Shown piece after piece: positions 38,584 to 48,226 of a stretch of 64,000 nt of DNA. The DNA lies in contig CANMQI010000003.1 of assembly GCA_947499955.1 (NCBI GenBank), forward strand, positions 450,604 through 514,603, in the 5' to 3' direction. Every line of letters begins with the position of its first letter. The first letter of the stretch is position 1. The notes under the pieces are model-generated. The model did not search any database. It had not been told where the DNA came from and saw only the letters and a program-made list of their open reading frames with translations. Made by a program: the position numbers and the translations under genes. Source of the DNA: an uncultured Granulosicoccus sp. (GTDB lineage: Bacteria; Pseudomonadota; Gammaproteobacteria; Granulosicoccales; Granulosicoccaceae).

Positions 38584-39888
38584 ATGACGAGCCATCACGA
38601 AACCGAGTCGGCCAGGCCCACCTCACTAGTCAGTGGATTGCGAAACATGGATCCCGAGCAGAGACTCAAGGCCATTGCCGAGACAGCGGCGCTCGACTCA
38701 AGCTCGCACACGGCACTGGCCGGACAAGGCGCCTTGCCCACCCATGTGGCCAACGGCATGATCGAGAACGTCATCGGCACCTTCGAACTGCCACTGGGTG
38801 TCGCCACGAACTTCATCGTGAATCAGCGTGAATACCTGATCCCCATGGCGGTGGAAGAGCCTTCCGTGGTGGCTGCCGCCTCCTACATGGCAAAGCTGGC
38901 TCGCGCCGGTGGCGGATTCACGGCTTCCAGCACACGTCCCATCATGCGGGCACAGATCCAGATCATCGGCCTGACAGACCCGTATGCAGCTCGGGCCAGA
39001 CTGCTGGCAAACCGGGATGAGCTGATCGCCATGGCCAACTCGCGCGACACCGTACTGATCAACCTCGGCGGTGGTTGCTGTGATATCGACATCGAAATAT
39101 TCGACGACTCACCGATTGGTCCGATGGTAGTGCTGCACTTGCTGGTGGATGTACGAGATGCCATGGGCGCCAATACGGTCAATACCATGGCTGAAATGCT
39201 GGCACCGCGCATCGAAGAGATCAGCGGCGGCACCGTACGTCTGCGAATACTGTCCAACCTGGCCGACCGGCGTCTGGTTACTGCCAGCGTGCGTCTGGAC
39301 ACCAAGACACTCGACACAAAAACACTGGACGGTGCGGTGGTTGCACAAGGCATTGTCGAAGCCTGCGCCCTGGCAATAGTCGACCCCTACCGAGCCGCCA
39401 CCCACAACAAGGGAATCATGAACGGTATCGATCCGGTCGTGGTGGCCACGGGTAACGACTGGCGAGCGGTGGAAGCCGGGGCACACGCCTATGCAGCGCG
39501 ATCAGGGCGCTACAGCTCATTGACCCGCTGGGAAATTGCCAGCGATGGTTCCTTGTCCGGAACACTGGAGATGCCGATGGCCGTCGGCATTGTCGGTGGC
39601 GCCACGCGCACTCATCCGGCTGCGCAGGCTGCACTGAAACTCATGCAGATCGAAAGCGCTCAGGAACTGGCGGAAGTCATCGCAACGGTTGGCCTCGCGC
39701 AGAACATGGCAGCGCTTCGCGCCTTGTCGACCGAAGGCATCCAGCGAGGACACATGACCCTGCATGCACGCAATATCGCCATCACGGCCGGCGCCTCCGG
39801 CAGTGACATAGAAAGAATCGCCAAGGCAATCGTGGCCGCAGGTGACATCAGTGTCGACAAGGCAACCCAGTTACTGCAAGGCAGCTGA
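38584..39888 (+). CDS. mvaA: Class II (degradative) hydroxymethylglutaryl-CoA reductase
   Basis: Interconverts mevalonate and HMG-CoA; class II enzymes in proteobacteria usually run in the oxidative, mevalonate-degrading direction with NAD. The 434-residue protein has the ENVIG block (61-65), [15 protein letters not shown], the catalytic lysine in [13 protein letters not shown], the aspartate in [14 protein letters not shown] and the C-terminal histidine in [13 protein letters not shown] short internal duplication ([11 protein letters not shown], about residues 240-250) is encoded by two near-identical 15-bp units. It heads an operon with a TRAP transporter. No HMG-CoA lyase or thiolase gene follows. 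Confidence 0.92.
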   Translation: MTSHHETESARPTSLVSGLRNMDPEQRLKAIAETAALDSSSHTALAGQGALPTHVANGMIENVIGTFELPLGVATNFIVNQREYLIPMAVEEPSVVAAASYMAKLARAGGGFTASSTRPIMRAQIQIIGLTDPYAARARLLANRDELIAMANSRDTVLINLGGGCCDIDIEIFDDSPIGPMVVLHLLVDVRDAMGANTVNTMAEMLAPRIEEISGGTVRLRILSNLADRRLVTASVRLDTKTLDTKTLDGAVVAQGIVEACALAIVDPYRAATHNKGIMNGIDPVVVATGNDWRAVEAGAHAYAARSGRYSSLTRWEIASDGSLSGTLEMPMAVGIVGGATRTHPAAQAALKLMQIESAQELAEVIATVGLAQNMAALRALSTEGIQRGHMTLHARNIAITAGASGSDIERIAKAIVAAGDISVDKATQLLQGS

Positions 39889-39917
39889 TAACAACACAAC
39901 ACCACAAGGAGAATCCA

Positions 39918-40958
39918 ATGAGCAACCCTTCACGACGCAAGCTGTTACAGATCGGCGCTGCCGCCGCCATCGGTGCGCCAGCCATCCTCACCAGTACTCG
40001 TGCGTCAGCACAGGGCGTCACCGAATGGCGCATGCAGGCGCTCTGGGGTGGCGGCACTACCCCGATGATCTACGAAGAGAAATTCTGTGAACGTGTGGCC
40101 GAGCTGACCGGCGGATCGCTGAAGATCACACCCTTTGCCGGCGGTCAGATCGTACCGTCTGCACAGGCCTTCGATGCGGTTCGCGGTGGCGCCTTCCAGA
40201 TGATGAAGACCTTTGATGGCTATACCGCCGGCAAGATCCCGGCCCACGGCTTTTCATCCACGGTTCCTTTCGGCTTTGCCGAAGCCGATCAGTACGAGGC
40301 CTGGTTCTACGAGCGTGATGGTCTCGAACTGGCCCGCGAATCCTACGCGCCTGCCGGGCTGACCTATGTCGCGCCGACGGTGTACGGCGAAGAACCCTTG
40401 CATTCCCGGGTCGACGTCAGATCCATCGCAGACCTTGACGGCCTCAAGGGACGCTTTGTCGGACTGGCCGCGGCGGTCATGGGAGACTTCGGCGTGGCTG
40501 TCTCGCCACTGCCGACATCGGAAGTCTATTCCGCACTGGACAAGGGACTGATCGATATCGCGGACCGAGGCGACATCAAGGCCAACTATGAAGAAGGCCT
40601 GCATGAAGTCGCGCCCTATCTGATTCTGCCGGGTGTTCATCAGCCATCCACTGCCACATCCTACGTCGCCAACACGCGGGCCTTTGAAGCTCTGGATGAT
40701 CAGCAAAAGGCAGCGCTTGCCGTGGCAGCCAGAGAAGTCTCGGGGGCCTTGCGACAGAACATTCTGGTGGCCAACGGTGAATATCTGCAGAAGTTTCGTG
40801 ACGCCGGGGTCGAGATCATCGATTTCGACGCGGACGACGTGTCCAAGGCGCGTGCCCAGGCTGTGCAGTCATGGAAAAAGGCGGCCGATGGTGATGCTCT
40901 GGCGACGCGCATGATGGAGTCGCAAGTCACGCTGATGAAAGAACTGCGTCTGCTCTGA
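39918..40958 (+). CDS. TRAP transporter substrate-binding protein (DctP/TAXI-like), Tat signal
   Basis: Periplasmic binding protein of 346 residues. The N-terminus SRRKLLQIGAAAAIGAPAIL is a twin-arginine signal, so it is exported folded. The DctP fold is seen in FCERVAELTGGSLKITPFAG, LDGLKGRFVGLAAAVMGDFG, PTSEVYSALDKGLIDIADRG. Found 29 bp after the HMG-CoA reductase gene with AAGGAG before the ATG. Mevalonate or a related hydroxy-acid is the likely cargo (inference from context). Confidence 0.9.
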   Translation: MSNPSRRKLLQIGAAAAIGAPAILTSTRASAQGVTEWRMQALWGGGTTPMIYEEKFCERVAELTGGSLKITPFAGGQIVPSAQAFDAVRGGAFQMMKTFDGYTAGKIPAHGFSSTVPFGFAEADQYEAWFYERDGLELARESYAPAGLTYVAPTVYGEEPLHSRVDVRSIADLDGLKGRFVGLAAAVMGDFGVAVSPLPTSEVYSALDKGLIDIADRGDIKANYEEGLHEVAPYLILPGVHQPSTATSYVANTRAFEALDDQQKAALAVAAREVSGALRQNILVANGEYLQKFRDAGVEIIDFDADDVSKARAQAVQSWKKAADGDALATRMMESQVTLMKELRLL

Positions 40959-40976
40959 TCTGGCGTATACACTTCC

Positions 40977-40999
40977 CGGCCGAACAATCTGTTCGGCCG
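40977..40999 (+). terminator. Hairpin between dctP-like and dctQ-like genes
   Basis: CGGCCGAACA, loop ATC, TGTTCGGCCG: a perfect 10-bp stem with a 3-nt loop and no T-run. Such hairpins behind binding-protein genes usually stabilise the upstream mRNA or reduce read-through into the membrane subunits. Confidence 0.75.
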
Positions 41000-41027
41000 A
41001 CAACAACAGCAACAGGAGAGAGATGCA

Positions 41028-41519
41028 GTGATTCGGCTAGCCCGGTGGATTACCGCCATGAACCAGGCCTTGTTTCAGGCAATCAAATGGCTGGTATTCC
41101 TCATCGCCGCTCTGATGCTGTGGGAAGTCGTGTCCAGATACAGTCTCTCCTCCCCGACCAGCTGGGCACCTGAACTGGCTACCTTGCTGTTCGGGCCCTT
41201 CTTTCTGCTCGGCGGTCCTCATCTGCTTCACCTGGGTGGTCATGTCGCGGTCGATGTGCTTTCCGAACGCGCCAGCGGTAAAGTGGCTCACACGCTGACC
41301 GTTCTGGGCCTGGTGCTCGCCGCCGTCTTTGGCGCCATTCTTCTCTGGTTCAGCTTGCCACTGGTCTGGCAGGCGTTCGAGTATCGCGAAACCAGCTACT
41401 CGGCGTGGAATCCGCAGATATGGCCCAGCAAGATGGCCTTGCCATTGGCAGCGGCATTACTGGTACTGCAATCCATCGCTGACGGCATAGCGCTGCTCGC
41501 CAGTCCGGGAGATGCGTGA
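41028..41519 (+). CDS. TRAP transporter small permease (DctQ-like)
   Basis: Inner-membrane subunit of 163 residues with four helices (WLVFLIAALMLWEVVSRYSL; LATLLFGPFFLLGGPHLLHL; LTVLGLVLAAVFGAILLWFS; LPLAAALLVLQSIADGIALL). The SPTSWAPELATLLFG segment is typical of DctQ. Start: GTG at 41028 with AGGAGAG upstream; an ATG ten codons later is possible but has no ribosome binding site. Confidence 0.88.
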   Translation: MIRLARWITAMNQALFQAIKWLVFLIAALMLWEVVSRYSLSSPTSWAPELATLLFGPFFLLGGPHLLHLGGHVAVDVLSERASGKVAHTLTVLGLVLAAVFGAILLWFSLPLVWQAFEYRETSYSAWNPQIWPSKMALPLAAALLVLQSIADGIALLASPGDA

Positions 41520-42841
41520 TGGAAAGCTCTCTGACGCTTGCCTTCATGTTCGTGTCCCTGATACTGCTGATGCTCACAGGGGCCGCCCTTGCATTTGTAC
41601 TGGGTGCCATTGCGTTCATCTCCACCATGCTGCTGTGGGGTCCTTCGGCGCTCATCGTGGCAGTACTCAACACCTTCGAGACCATGACATCGGAATCGCT
41701 GATGGCCATTCCACTGTATGTGCTGATGGCATCGGTTCTACAGAAATCCGCCATCATCGATGCGCTGTACGATGCCATGGAAATCTGGTTCTCACGCATC
41801 AATGGTGGCCTTGCCGTCGGCACCATCATCATCTGCACCATTCTGGCTGCCATGACGGGAGTCGTGGGAGCGGCTGTGGCGGCCATGGGAATCCTGGCCT
41901 TGCCATCGATGCTCAAGCGCGGCTACTACCCGCCGCTGGCGCTAGGTGCCATTTGTGCCGGGGGCACGCTCGGCATTCTCATACCGCCCTCCATCGTGAC
42001 CATCGTCTACGCGATAACGGCGCAGGTGTCCATCGGCAAGATGTTCGCCGCCGGCATAGTGCCCGGGGTGATTCTCGCTGGCAGCTACTCTCTTTACATT
42101 CTGATACGCACACGATTGAACCCATCGCTGGCACCAATACCCGAAGCCGGTGAACCAGTATTGCTGAAGGTCAAACTGACTTCCCTGAAGAGCCTTATCC
42201 TGCCCGCCCTGGTCATCATGGGTGTGCTGGGGTCCATCTATACCGGTATTGCCACACCGACAGAGGCGGCTGCCGTCGGTGTACTGGGGGCCCTGCTGTC
42301 CTCGCTCATCACCGGACGATTATCCCGCGTCATGCTGTCGGAAGCTGCACACGACACCTTGCGTGTCACGGCCATGATCCTGTGGATTACCATCGGCGCT
42401 CGCGCCTTCATATCGGTATTCGTGGCCACCGGTGGTGCCGACTCCATTCTCGACTTCGTGCAGAACCTGGAGGCTTCACGCTGGATCATCCTGGCCGCCA
42501 TGGTTGGCATTCTTGTCTTTCTGGGACTCTTCCTCGATGAGATCGGCATCATTCTCCTGTGCGTGCCTGTCTTCATGCCCATCATCAAGGTGCTCGAGTT
42601 CGACCCTATCTGGTTTGGTGTGCTGTTCATGATCACGGCCCAGATGGCCTACATCACCCCGCCCTTTGGCTACACCTTGTTCTATCTGAAGGCGGTGCTG
42701 CCCGAGGGCATCAGCATCCGACAGGTGTATCGGGGAGTCATTCCATTTTTCCTGATTCAGGTGGTGGTGCTGTTGCTGTTTGTGTTGTTTCCAGGGGTTG
42801 TTACCTGGTTGCCGAATGCGATGACGATGGGTAAGCCGTAG
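41519..42841 (+). CDS. TRAP transporter large permease (DctM-like)
   Basis: Main sodium-coupled permease, 440 residues and about twelve helices. Conserved segments: AAMTGVVGAAVAAMGILALP, GAICAGGTLGILIPPSIVTI, YTGIATPTEAAAVGVLGALL and FLDEIGIILLCVPVFMPIIK. The start overlaps the dctQ stop (TGATG). Ends the mevalonate-linked operon. Confidence 0.92.
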   Translation: MESSLTLAFMFVSLILLMLTGAALAFVLGAIAFISTMLLWGPSALIVAVLNTFETMTSESLMAIPLYVLMASVLQKSAIIDALYDAMEIWFSRINGGLAVGTIIICTILAAMTGVVGAAVAAMGILALPSMLKRGYYPPLALGAICAGGTLGILIPPSIVTIVYAITAQVSIGKMFAAGIVPGVILAGSYSLYILIRTRLNPSLAPIPEAGEPVLLKVKLTSLKSLILPALVIMGVLGSIYTGIATPTEAAAVGVLGALLSSLITGRLSRVMLSEAAHDTLRVTAMILWITIGARAFISVFVATGGADSILDFVQNLEASRWIILAAMVGILVFLGLFLDEIGIILLCVPVFMPIIKVLEFDPIWFGVLFMITAQMAYITPPFGYTLFYLKAVLPEGISIRQVYRGVIPFFLIQVVVLLLFVLFPGVVTWLPNAMTMGKP

Positions 42842-42895
42842 CACGCGACAGGCAAGCTGCTCACCCTTTTCGATCCATGACACGATTGCCGGTAC

Positions 42896-42921
42896 ATCAA
42901 GGCTGAATCATCAGCCTTGAT
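42896..42921. terminator. Bidirectional hairpin between convergent operons
   Basis: ATCAAGGCTGA, loop ATCA, TCAGCCTTGAT: perfect 11-bp stem between the TRAP permease gene (rightward) and the MBL-fold gene (leftward). T-runs are weak on both sides, but the position fits a shared transcription end. Confidence 0.7.
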
Positions 42922-42974
42922 TGGCACCCGTCACACAGGCCCGTCAGCCTCTTCGTGAGAACATGGAAAAACCA

Positions 42975-43883
42975 CTAGGCTCCTGCAGCTTGCGCTTTTC
43001 CGGCAAGTTCTGCACCAGGATCGAATGCGACTTTTTCGCCAAAGCATAAAGCCTGATTGGTGGCCGACTTCACCTGATCAACACTCAAGACGATTTCACC
43101 GGCATCCGTGTAGTGGGCATCTGGCTGACTGGCCATCCATTCATCCGGTGGCAACAAGGTGGACGCGCGATGCGTCACGTTCCAGACGAAGTAATGATGA
43201 GGAACGGTGATTCGCGCGTGCAGTCTGTCGCGCACATGCGCAATCTGCTCGTAACTCAACACATGTTGCGAACCATCGATCGGCAATAGCGCTATATCGA
43301 TTTCACCCAGGGCATCCCAGACGGCCTCGGGTGGATTGGGTCGGTTGTCGCCCCAATGCAGGATACGTAGACCGGCTGTTTCGATAACGAGTATGGAGTT
43401 GTCAAACGATCGCCAGTTGTCGGGAGGGACCGTTTCCATCGCTGTCAGCTTTCGCGTCAAGCCCGCCCAGTCGTATACGCCATGAGTGGAGTCCGAGACG
43501 TGTTTGTCTGCAATACCGGATATTACTGCATCAGCAAACTCGAACCGCCCAACCAGTCTATCGAGCAGCGTACTGGCGTGCAGCGAATGCAGATTGTCGT
43601 GATCGAAGTGCGCATGCGTTGACAGGCCGATATCCACCTCGCAACGCGGGAAATCGTAGAGGTACCAATCCCAACCACCCCATGGCGGGTTGCGCCAGGG
43701 ATCGATCATCAGCGACAGGCCCGAAGGCGTGGTGATTCGGAAGCAGGAACCACCAAAATACGCCAGCTTGATGGCATCCGCCCTTGATTCCTGCGATTGC
43801 TCTCCACTCTGGAGAGCGATCATCCGGTTGTTGTTTTCGCTTTGTTTCCAGGCCCAAAGACCTTCCTTGCTACGATCTCTCAT
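42975..43883 (-). CDS. MBL-fold metal-dependent hydrolase (UlaG-like)
   Basis: A 302-residue metallo-beta-lactamase-fold protein. The metal motif is THAHFDHD (His90, His92, Asp94, His95), with later ligands in ILHWGDNRPNPPE and TVPHHYF. The start block LAYFGGSCFRITTPSGLSLM resembles the UlaG/lactonase-type branch. Cytoplasmic; substrate unknown. Last gene of the leftward tetR-liv operon, 19 bp after the AhpD-like gene, suggesting a hydrolytic step on the imported compound. Confidence 0.82.
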   Translation of the reverse strand: MRDRSKEGLWAWKQSENNNRMIALQSGEQSQESRADAIKLAYFGGSCFRITTPSGLSLMIDPWRNPPWGGWDWYLYDFPRCEVDIGLSTHAHFDHDNLHSLHASTLLDRLVGRFEFADAVISGIADKHVSDSTHGVYDWAGLTRKLTAMETVPPDNWRSFDNSILVIETAGLRILHWGDNRPNPPEAVWDALGEIDIALLPIDGSQHVLSYEQIAHVRDRLHARITVPHHYFVWNVTHRASTLLPPDEWMASQPDAHYTDAGEIVLSVDQVKSATNQALCFGEKVAFDPGAELAGKAQAAGA

Positions 43884-43902
43884 GATGTTATCCGGGCGTG
43901 CC

Positions 43903-44448
43903 TCAGATGAGGGTGCGCTCTACCCCCTCTTCCATTTCGATCTGCAAGGCATCATTGAAGCGATTGAAGAAGCCACACAGCGCAATTCGCAGTGTCAACT
44001 CGACAATCTGCTCCTCGCTGAAATGCTTTTTCAACTCGGTGAAAACGCCATCGCGCATTCTGTTGAAATCATTGGTCACCTGCACCGCATAATCGCGCAC
44101 CAGCCTATCCAGTTCATCAAACCCATCTGGCGCGTCGCCCAGAATGTCGTCAATGGCCGCCGCACTGAGGCCGTGTTCCAATGCTCGCGGAGCATGGTGC
44201 GCGATACAGTATTCGCAGCGATTGATCGTGGACACCACAACCAGCGCGATTTCCAGATAGCGCTTGGACAGAATCGCATCGTCATGCAACTCCAGAAGCA
44301 AACCCATGATGTGTTTCAATGCCGCCGGGCGATGAGCAAACACGCGCACCTGATTCAGAAACGGACCGTATTCACGGGCATAACGCTCGTAAATCGGACG
44401 TACATCCTCGGGTACCTGCGAAACATCAACATCACTGACACGTGCCAT
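43903..44448 (-). CDS. Carboxymuconolactone decarboxylase/AhpD-like protein
   Basis: A 181-residue all-alpha protein with the AhpD-type redox motif CEYCIAHH (Cys78, Cys81, His85) and ALEHGLSAAAIDDIL after it. CMD-family proteins include alkylhydroperoxidases and carboxymuconolactone decarboxylases; the CxxC pair favours a redox or peroxidase role here. CAGGAG lies 9 bases before the ATG. Between livJ and the MBL gene in one operon. Confidence 0.85.
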   Translation of the reverse strand: MARVSDVDVSQVPEDVRPIYERYAREYGPFLNQVRVFAHRPAALKHIMGLLLELHDDAILSKRYLEIALVVVSTINRCEYCIAHHAPRALEHGLSAAAIDDILGDAPDGFDELDRLVRDYAVQVTNDFNRMRDGVFTELKKHFSEEQIVELTLRIALCGFFNRFNDALQIEMEEGVERTLI

Positions 44449-44472
44449 TATTCAGACTCCTGGTTTCAAGTA

Positions 44473-44500
44473 CGGGGAGCGACACCGACTGCGCTCCCCG
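44473..44500 (-). terminator. Hairpin downstream of livJ
   Basis: CGGGGAGCG, 10-nt loop, CGCTCCCCG: a perfect 9-bp GC-rich stem 8 bases after the livJ stop. No T-run follows. It probably limits read-through into the AhpD-like gene or stabilises livJ mRNA. Confidence 0.75.
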
Positions 44501-44508
44501 GTTGCTTC

Positions 44509-45717
44509 TTAGTATTCGAGGCGTTCGATGACAACATCTTCGCCGTCACGAATCTCTGACAGCTGAAAATCTCGCCCCAAGACCATGCCTTCTTCATCGA
44601 ATTCGATTGAACCGGAGGCTCCGGAATAGTTGATATCCTTGCCCGCACGTAGCGCCGCCAGGCCATCGGCCAGATTGTAGACGGTCGTCTTGCCCTCGCC
44701 GGTGGTCACCTCCCACACGGCTTTGGCAATATCCGGCCCCGCCGTGCTACCAGCCTTTTCAATCGCCAGCAACAGGGTGGTCAGCTGATCACGACCTGCT
44801 GTTCCAAACGGATGTTGCACGGAATCGGATGCCTCAAGCCCGGCTTCCACCAGGTATTCCTTGTAGGCTGGGGAATTGATGGCGGGAACCGGAAATCCGT
44901 GGACGATACCCTCGGCGGCTCCACCGATGGCCTCCTTGAACTGTGGCCCGGTGGACAAAGAGGTGGTGATGACCGTGCCTTCGTAGCCCTGGCGGTACAG
45001 CTCCTTGTAAACGGCCGTGAAGTCGGTGACGTAGGATGGAACGAATACAGCCTGTGGGTTCTTCTCGATCAGCTGAGTAACTTCCGAGCGGTAACTCGAT
45101 TGCTGCGCGTTGTAGTAGAACGGCTCATTCAGCAGCGCATCCTGGCCGACGATCTCTATGAAGCCATCCATCATGGAGCGAGTAAAGTCGTTGTTCAGCG
45201 CCATCAGACCAAACGTCTCGATGCCTCTGGACTTGACCAGTTCACCGATGGCACGCCCCCAGATCGGTGACAAGGGCTGGAAGTTGAAAACCAGGCCCTT
45301 TTCATCAGCAACCGGAATATCCGACGAAGATGAGGTACACATTTGCACGACATTGGCCGCCTGGCATTTGGGCATGACACCCAGCGTCACCGAGGATGAG
45401 AAAGTGCCAACTATGGCGCACACGCCATTGACATTGATCAGCTTGTCAGCGGCCCGCACGGCGGTTTCAGGGTTGGTCTCGGAATTCTCCTGAAACAAGC
45501 GCACTTGCCGACCGAGAATGCCACCTGCTGCATTGACCGCATCCACCACCCGTTTGTGTGCTGCGGTGATGTTCGGGCCGAAAGGCGCACCTCCACCGGT
45601 ATTGGGCGTCAGGGAACCAATGGCAATGTCACTCTCCTGAGCCCGCAGGATGGTGGGAACCAAGAGTGCGGCAGTACCTGCTGCCAGGAAGCTACGGCGA
45701 TTCATGTGAAAGCTCAT
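44509..45717 (-). CDS. Branched-chain amino-acid-type ABC substrate-binding protein (LivJ-like)
   Basis: Periplasmic binding protein of 402 residues with a twin-arginine-like signal (NRRSFLAAGTAALLVPTILR). Type I periplasmic fold blocks: IAIGSLTPNTGGGAPFGPNI, AAHKRVVDAVNAAGGILGRQ, ETAVRAADKLINVNGVCAIV. The substrate may be an amino acid, amide or aromatic compound; the extended family is broad. AAGGAG lies 9 bases before the ATG. Unusually for liv systems, it comes after the permease and ATPase genes. Confidence 0.9.
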   Translation of the reverse strand: MSFHMNRRSFLAAGTAALLVPTILRAQESDIAIGSLTPNTGGGAPFGPNITAAHKRVVDAVNAAGGILGRQVRLFQENSETNPETAVRAADKLINVNGVCAIVGTFSSSVTLGVMPKCQAANVVQMCTSSSSDIPVADEKGLVFNFQPLSPIWGRAIGELVKSRGIETFGLMALNNDFTRSMMDGFIEIVGQDALLNEPFYYNAQQSSYRSEVTQLIEKNPQAVFVPSYVTDFTAVYKELYRQGYEGTVITTSLSTGPQFKEAIGGAAEGIVHGFPVPAINSPAYKEYLVEAGLEASDSVQHPFGTAGRDQLTTLLLAIEKAGSTAGPDIAKAVWEVTTGEGKTTVYNLADGLAALRAGKDINYSGASGSIEFDEEGMVLGRDFQLSEIRDGEDVVIERLEY

Positions 45718-45738
45718 CTTGACTATCTCCTTTTCAGG

Positions 45739-46653
45739 TTATCCAGCGATCTTGTCTCTGGTGTAGGTAAATTTCGGTTCGGGAAGCAGCCCTCTGGGGC
45801 GCAGGCGCAAGGTGACAATCAGAAGCAGCCCGATGGTGATGATGCGCACGGAACTCATGGTCTCTGCATCCAGCCATGGCAGGACATCCCCGAAAAACCG
45901 GGTGCCTTCCAGGAACATGATCACCGTCCCCGCACCGATCAGCAGACCTCGGTTGTTGCCTGCGCCACCGACGATCACCGACATCCAGATGAACATGGCC
46001 ACCGTGGGCATGAAGACTTCCGGACTGATGTTCTGCGAGTAATGCGCATACAGCGCACCGGCCAGGCCCATGAAACCACCACCAATGGCGAAGATCTGAA
46101 TGCGATGACGAAACACGTTCTTGCCCAACACGCCGGCCACCACATCATCTTCGCGTATGGCGCGCAAGGTACGTCCCATGGGGGCCTTGCGAATGCGCTC
46201 GCAGATCCAGTAGGTAATGGCGACAAAGAAGGCAACAAATCCCAGATAGAACACCGGGTAGTTCTCTGGTGCCATCAACGATTGAAAGGGCTGGGCCTCG
46301 ATGCGCAAGCCTCGTGGACCCTCGGTGATCTGATCTTCGTTCAGCACAATGAGCCGGATGACTTCACCGACACCCAGCGTGACAATGGCAAGGAAGTCTT
46401 CTCGCAAGCGCATTGACAGCAGTGCCACCAGACCACCCGCGGCAAACCCTGCGGCAATGGCCATGGGTATGCTCAAACCGAGTGGCCAACCAGCCTTCGC
46501 CGACAGCAAGCCCGACGTATAGGCACCGAGGGCATAGAACCCGGCGATTCCGAAGTTGACCATGCCGGTCAATCCCCATTGCAGGTTCAAGGCCAGGGCA
46601 AGAATCATGAAAAAGCCAGCGTAGGTGGCCATTGATACCAGATATGCGCTCAT
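45739..46653 (-). CDS. ABC transporter permease LivM-like
   Basis: Inner-membrane permease, 304 residues with about nine helices. Conserved: LALNLQWGLTGMVNFGIAGF, AVGAAF-like LLSMRLREDFLAIVTLGVGE, and the EAA-like loop PMGRTLRAIREDDVVAGVLG. Its start overlaps the livH stop by 4 bases. Confidence 0.93.
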   Translation of the reverse strand: MSAYLVSMATYAGFFMILALALNLQWGLTGMVNFGIAGFYALGAYTSGLLSAKAGWPLGLSIPMAIAAGFAAGGLVALLSMRLREDFLAIVTLGVGEVIRLIVLNEDQITEGPRGLRIEAQPFQSLMAPENYPVFYLGFVAFFVAITYWICERIRKAPMGRTLRAIREDDVVAGVLGKNVFRHRIQIFAIGGGFMGLAGALYAHYSQNISPEVFMPTVAMFIWMSVIVGGAGNNRGLLIGAGTVIMFLEGTRFFGDVLPWLDAETMSSVRIITIGLLLIVTLRLRPRGLLPEPKFTYTRDKIAG

Positions 46654-47513
46654 TTCTTTATCTCAGCTGTGCCGAACAGACCCTGCGGCCGTAACAGCAG
46701 AAAGATGGCTATGATCACGAAACCGACGGCAATCTTGTAGGTCGATGGCAGGACCAGAATGGTCAGCTCCTCCGCCAGTCCCAGCAACAAGGCGCCCAGA
46801 ATGGCCCCGTAGGGAGATCCGATGCCGCCCAGAATTGCGGCTGCGAAAATCGGAATGGTCAGGTTCCAGCCCACCAGAGGTTCAATCACCAGATCCAGCC
46901 CGGCAAACACACCGGTCAGTCCGAAAATGGCCCCACACAGTACCGTGGTCAGCGCCGTGATCTTCGCTGCATCCACACCGCGAATCGCCGCCAGCATCGG
47001 GTTGTCTGCAACTGCCCGCATGGCTCGGCCTATACGCGTATGGCGGAGCAACACATGCAAGCCTGTCGCCAGCACCACGGCACAGGCAATGATCTCAACC
47101 TGTTCCCTGGTAATCCTTGCACCCCAGAACTTCCAGGGCCGCTCCAGCGGGATATCGAATCCACGTACGTCGGCAGAAAAGAACAGACGTACCACACTCT
47201 CCAGAATCAGCGTCAGTGCGATCGACACGACCAGCAATGTCACCGCGGACTGATCCTGCATGGGTTTGAACACCCAGACATGGGCCAACCAGACGACGAA
47301 CCCGGTGAAGAGCATGGCGCCAAGCGTTGCCAGAGGCAAGGGCAAACCCAGTGGAACATTGAAGGTATAGGCCGCGAATGCACCCAGGGTGATGTAGCCA
47401 CCGATGGCAAAGTTCGGAAACTTCAGAACACCAAACAGCAAGGAGAACGCCATCGCCGGCGGTGCTATCAGAGCGGCATTCACCAGCGCATTGACGAATA
47501 TCTGCAGGTTCAT
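46650..47513 (-). CDS. ABC transporter permease LivH-like
   Basis: Inner-membrane permease, 287 residues. Conserved LLFGVLKFPNFAIGGYITLG near the N-terminus and the EAA loop TRIGRAMRAVADNPMLAAIR, then ILGGIGSPYGAILGALLLGL. Overlaps livF upstream and livM downstream by 4 bases each. Confidence 0.93.
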   Translation of the reverse strand: MNLQIFVNALVNAALIAPPAMAFSLLFGVLKFPNFAIGGYITLGAFAAYTFNVPLGLPLPLATLGAMLFTGFVVWLAHVWVFKPMQDQSAVTLLVVSIALTLILESVVRLFFSADVRGFDIPLERPWKFWGARITREQVEIIACAVVLATGLHVLLRHTRIGRAMRAVADNPMLAAIRGVDAAKITALTTVLCGAIFGLTGVFAGLDLVIEPLVGWNLTIPIFAAAILGGIGSPYGAILGALLLGLAEELTILVLPSTYKIAVGFVIIAIFLLLRPQGLFGTAEIKK

Positions 47514-48226
47514 ATGCGCGACCCCAAGTAGAGTTCAGAAACATCTGCCGAGTTCAACAGTTCCGATGCAGCCCCCTGCATGGCTATACGGCCCGCGGCC
47601 ATCACGATGCCTTCGTGGGCCGTTTTCAATCCTTGCAGCGCGTTCTGCTCCACCATGAGGATGGCGACGCCCTCGGCATTGACCCGGCGAACCGTTTCAA
47701 ACATTTCCCCCACCATCAAGGGGGACAGCCCGGCTGAAGGTTCATCGAGCAGCAGTACCTGTGGCTCCAGCATCAGGGCCATACCAAAGGCCACCATCTG
47801 ACGCTGTCCGCCCGACAGATTGCCAGCGGGTACACGTGCCAGTGGTTTCAGGTCGGGGAACATATCGTAGACCCTGTCGCGCGCTGCCTGTGTGCGCCCC
47901 TCATCCTGCCAGCCACCCATGGCCAGATTCTCATGAGTCGTCAACGCGCGAAAGACGTTGGCCTCCTGCGGTACATAGGCCATGCCTGATCCGGCGACTC
48001 GCGCAGCTGGCAGACCTGCCATCTGGACACCCGCAACGCGGATACTGCCATCGATGGCCGGCACCACCCCGGCAATGGTTTTCAACAAGGTTGATTTTCC
48101 CGCACCATTGGGACCGATGATGCAGGTGATCTGCCCAGCTGACACCTGCAGGGAGATGTCATCACAGATCACTGTGCGGCCATAGCCCGAGCGCAAGCCG
48201 GTCACGGATAAGATTGCTTCAGTCAA
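47510..48226 (-). CDS. ABC transporter ATPase LivF-like
   Basis: ATPase of 238 residues with Walker A GPNGAGKST (38-46), signature LSGGQRQMVAFGMAL and Walker B VLLLDEPSAGLSP. The start is taken as TTG at 48226, which follows GGGAGG by about 8 bases and overlaps the livG stop; this gives the usual LivF length, while the upstream ATG at 48283 would add 19 unrelated residues. Confidence 0.92.
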   Translation of the reverse strand: MTEAILSVTGLRSGYGRTVICDDISLQVSAGQITCIIGPNGAGKSTLLKTIAGVVPAIDGSIRVAGVQMAGLPAARVAGSGMAYVPQEANVFRALTTHENLAMGGWQDEGRTQAARDRVYDMFPDLKPLARVPAGNLSGGQRQMVAFGMALMLEPQVLLLDEPSAGLSPLMVGEMFETVRRVNAEGVAILMVEQNALQGLKTAHEGIVMAAGRIAMQGAASELLNSADVSELYLGSRI

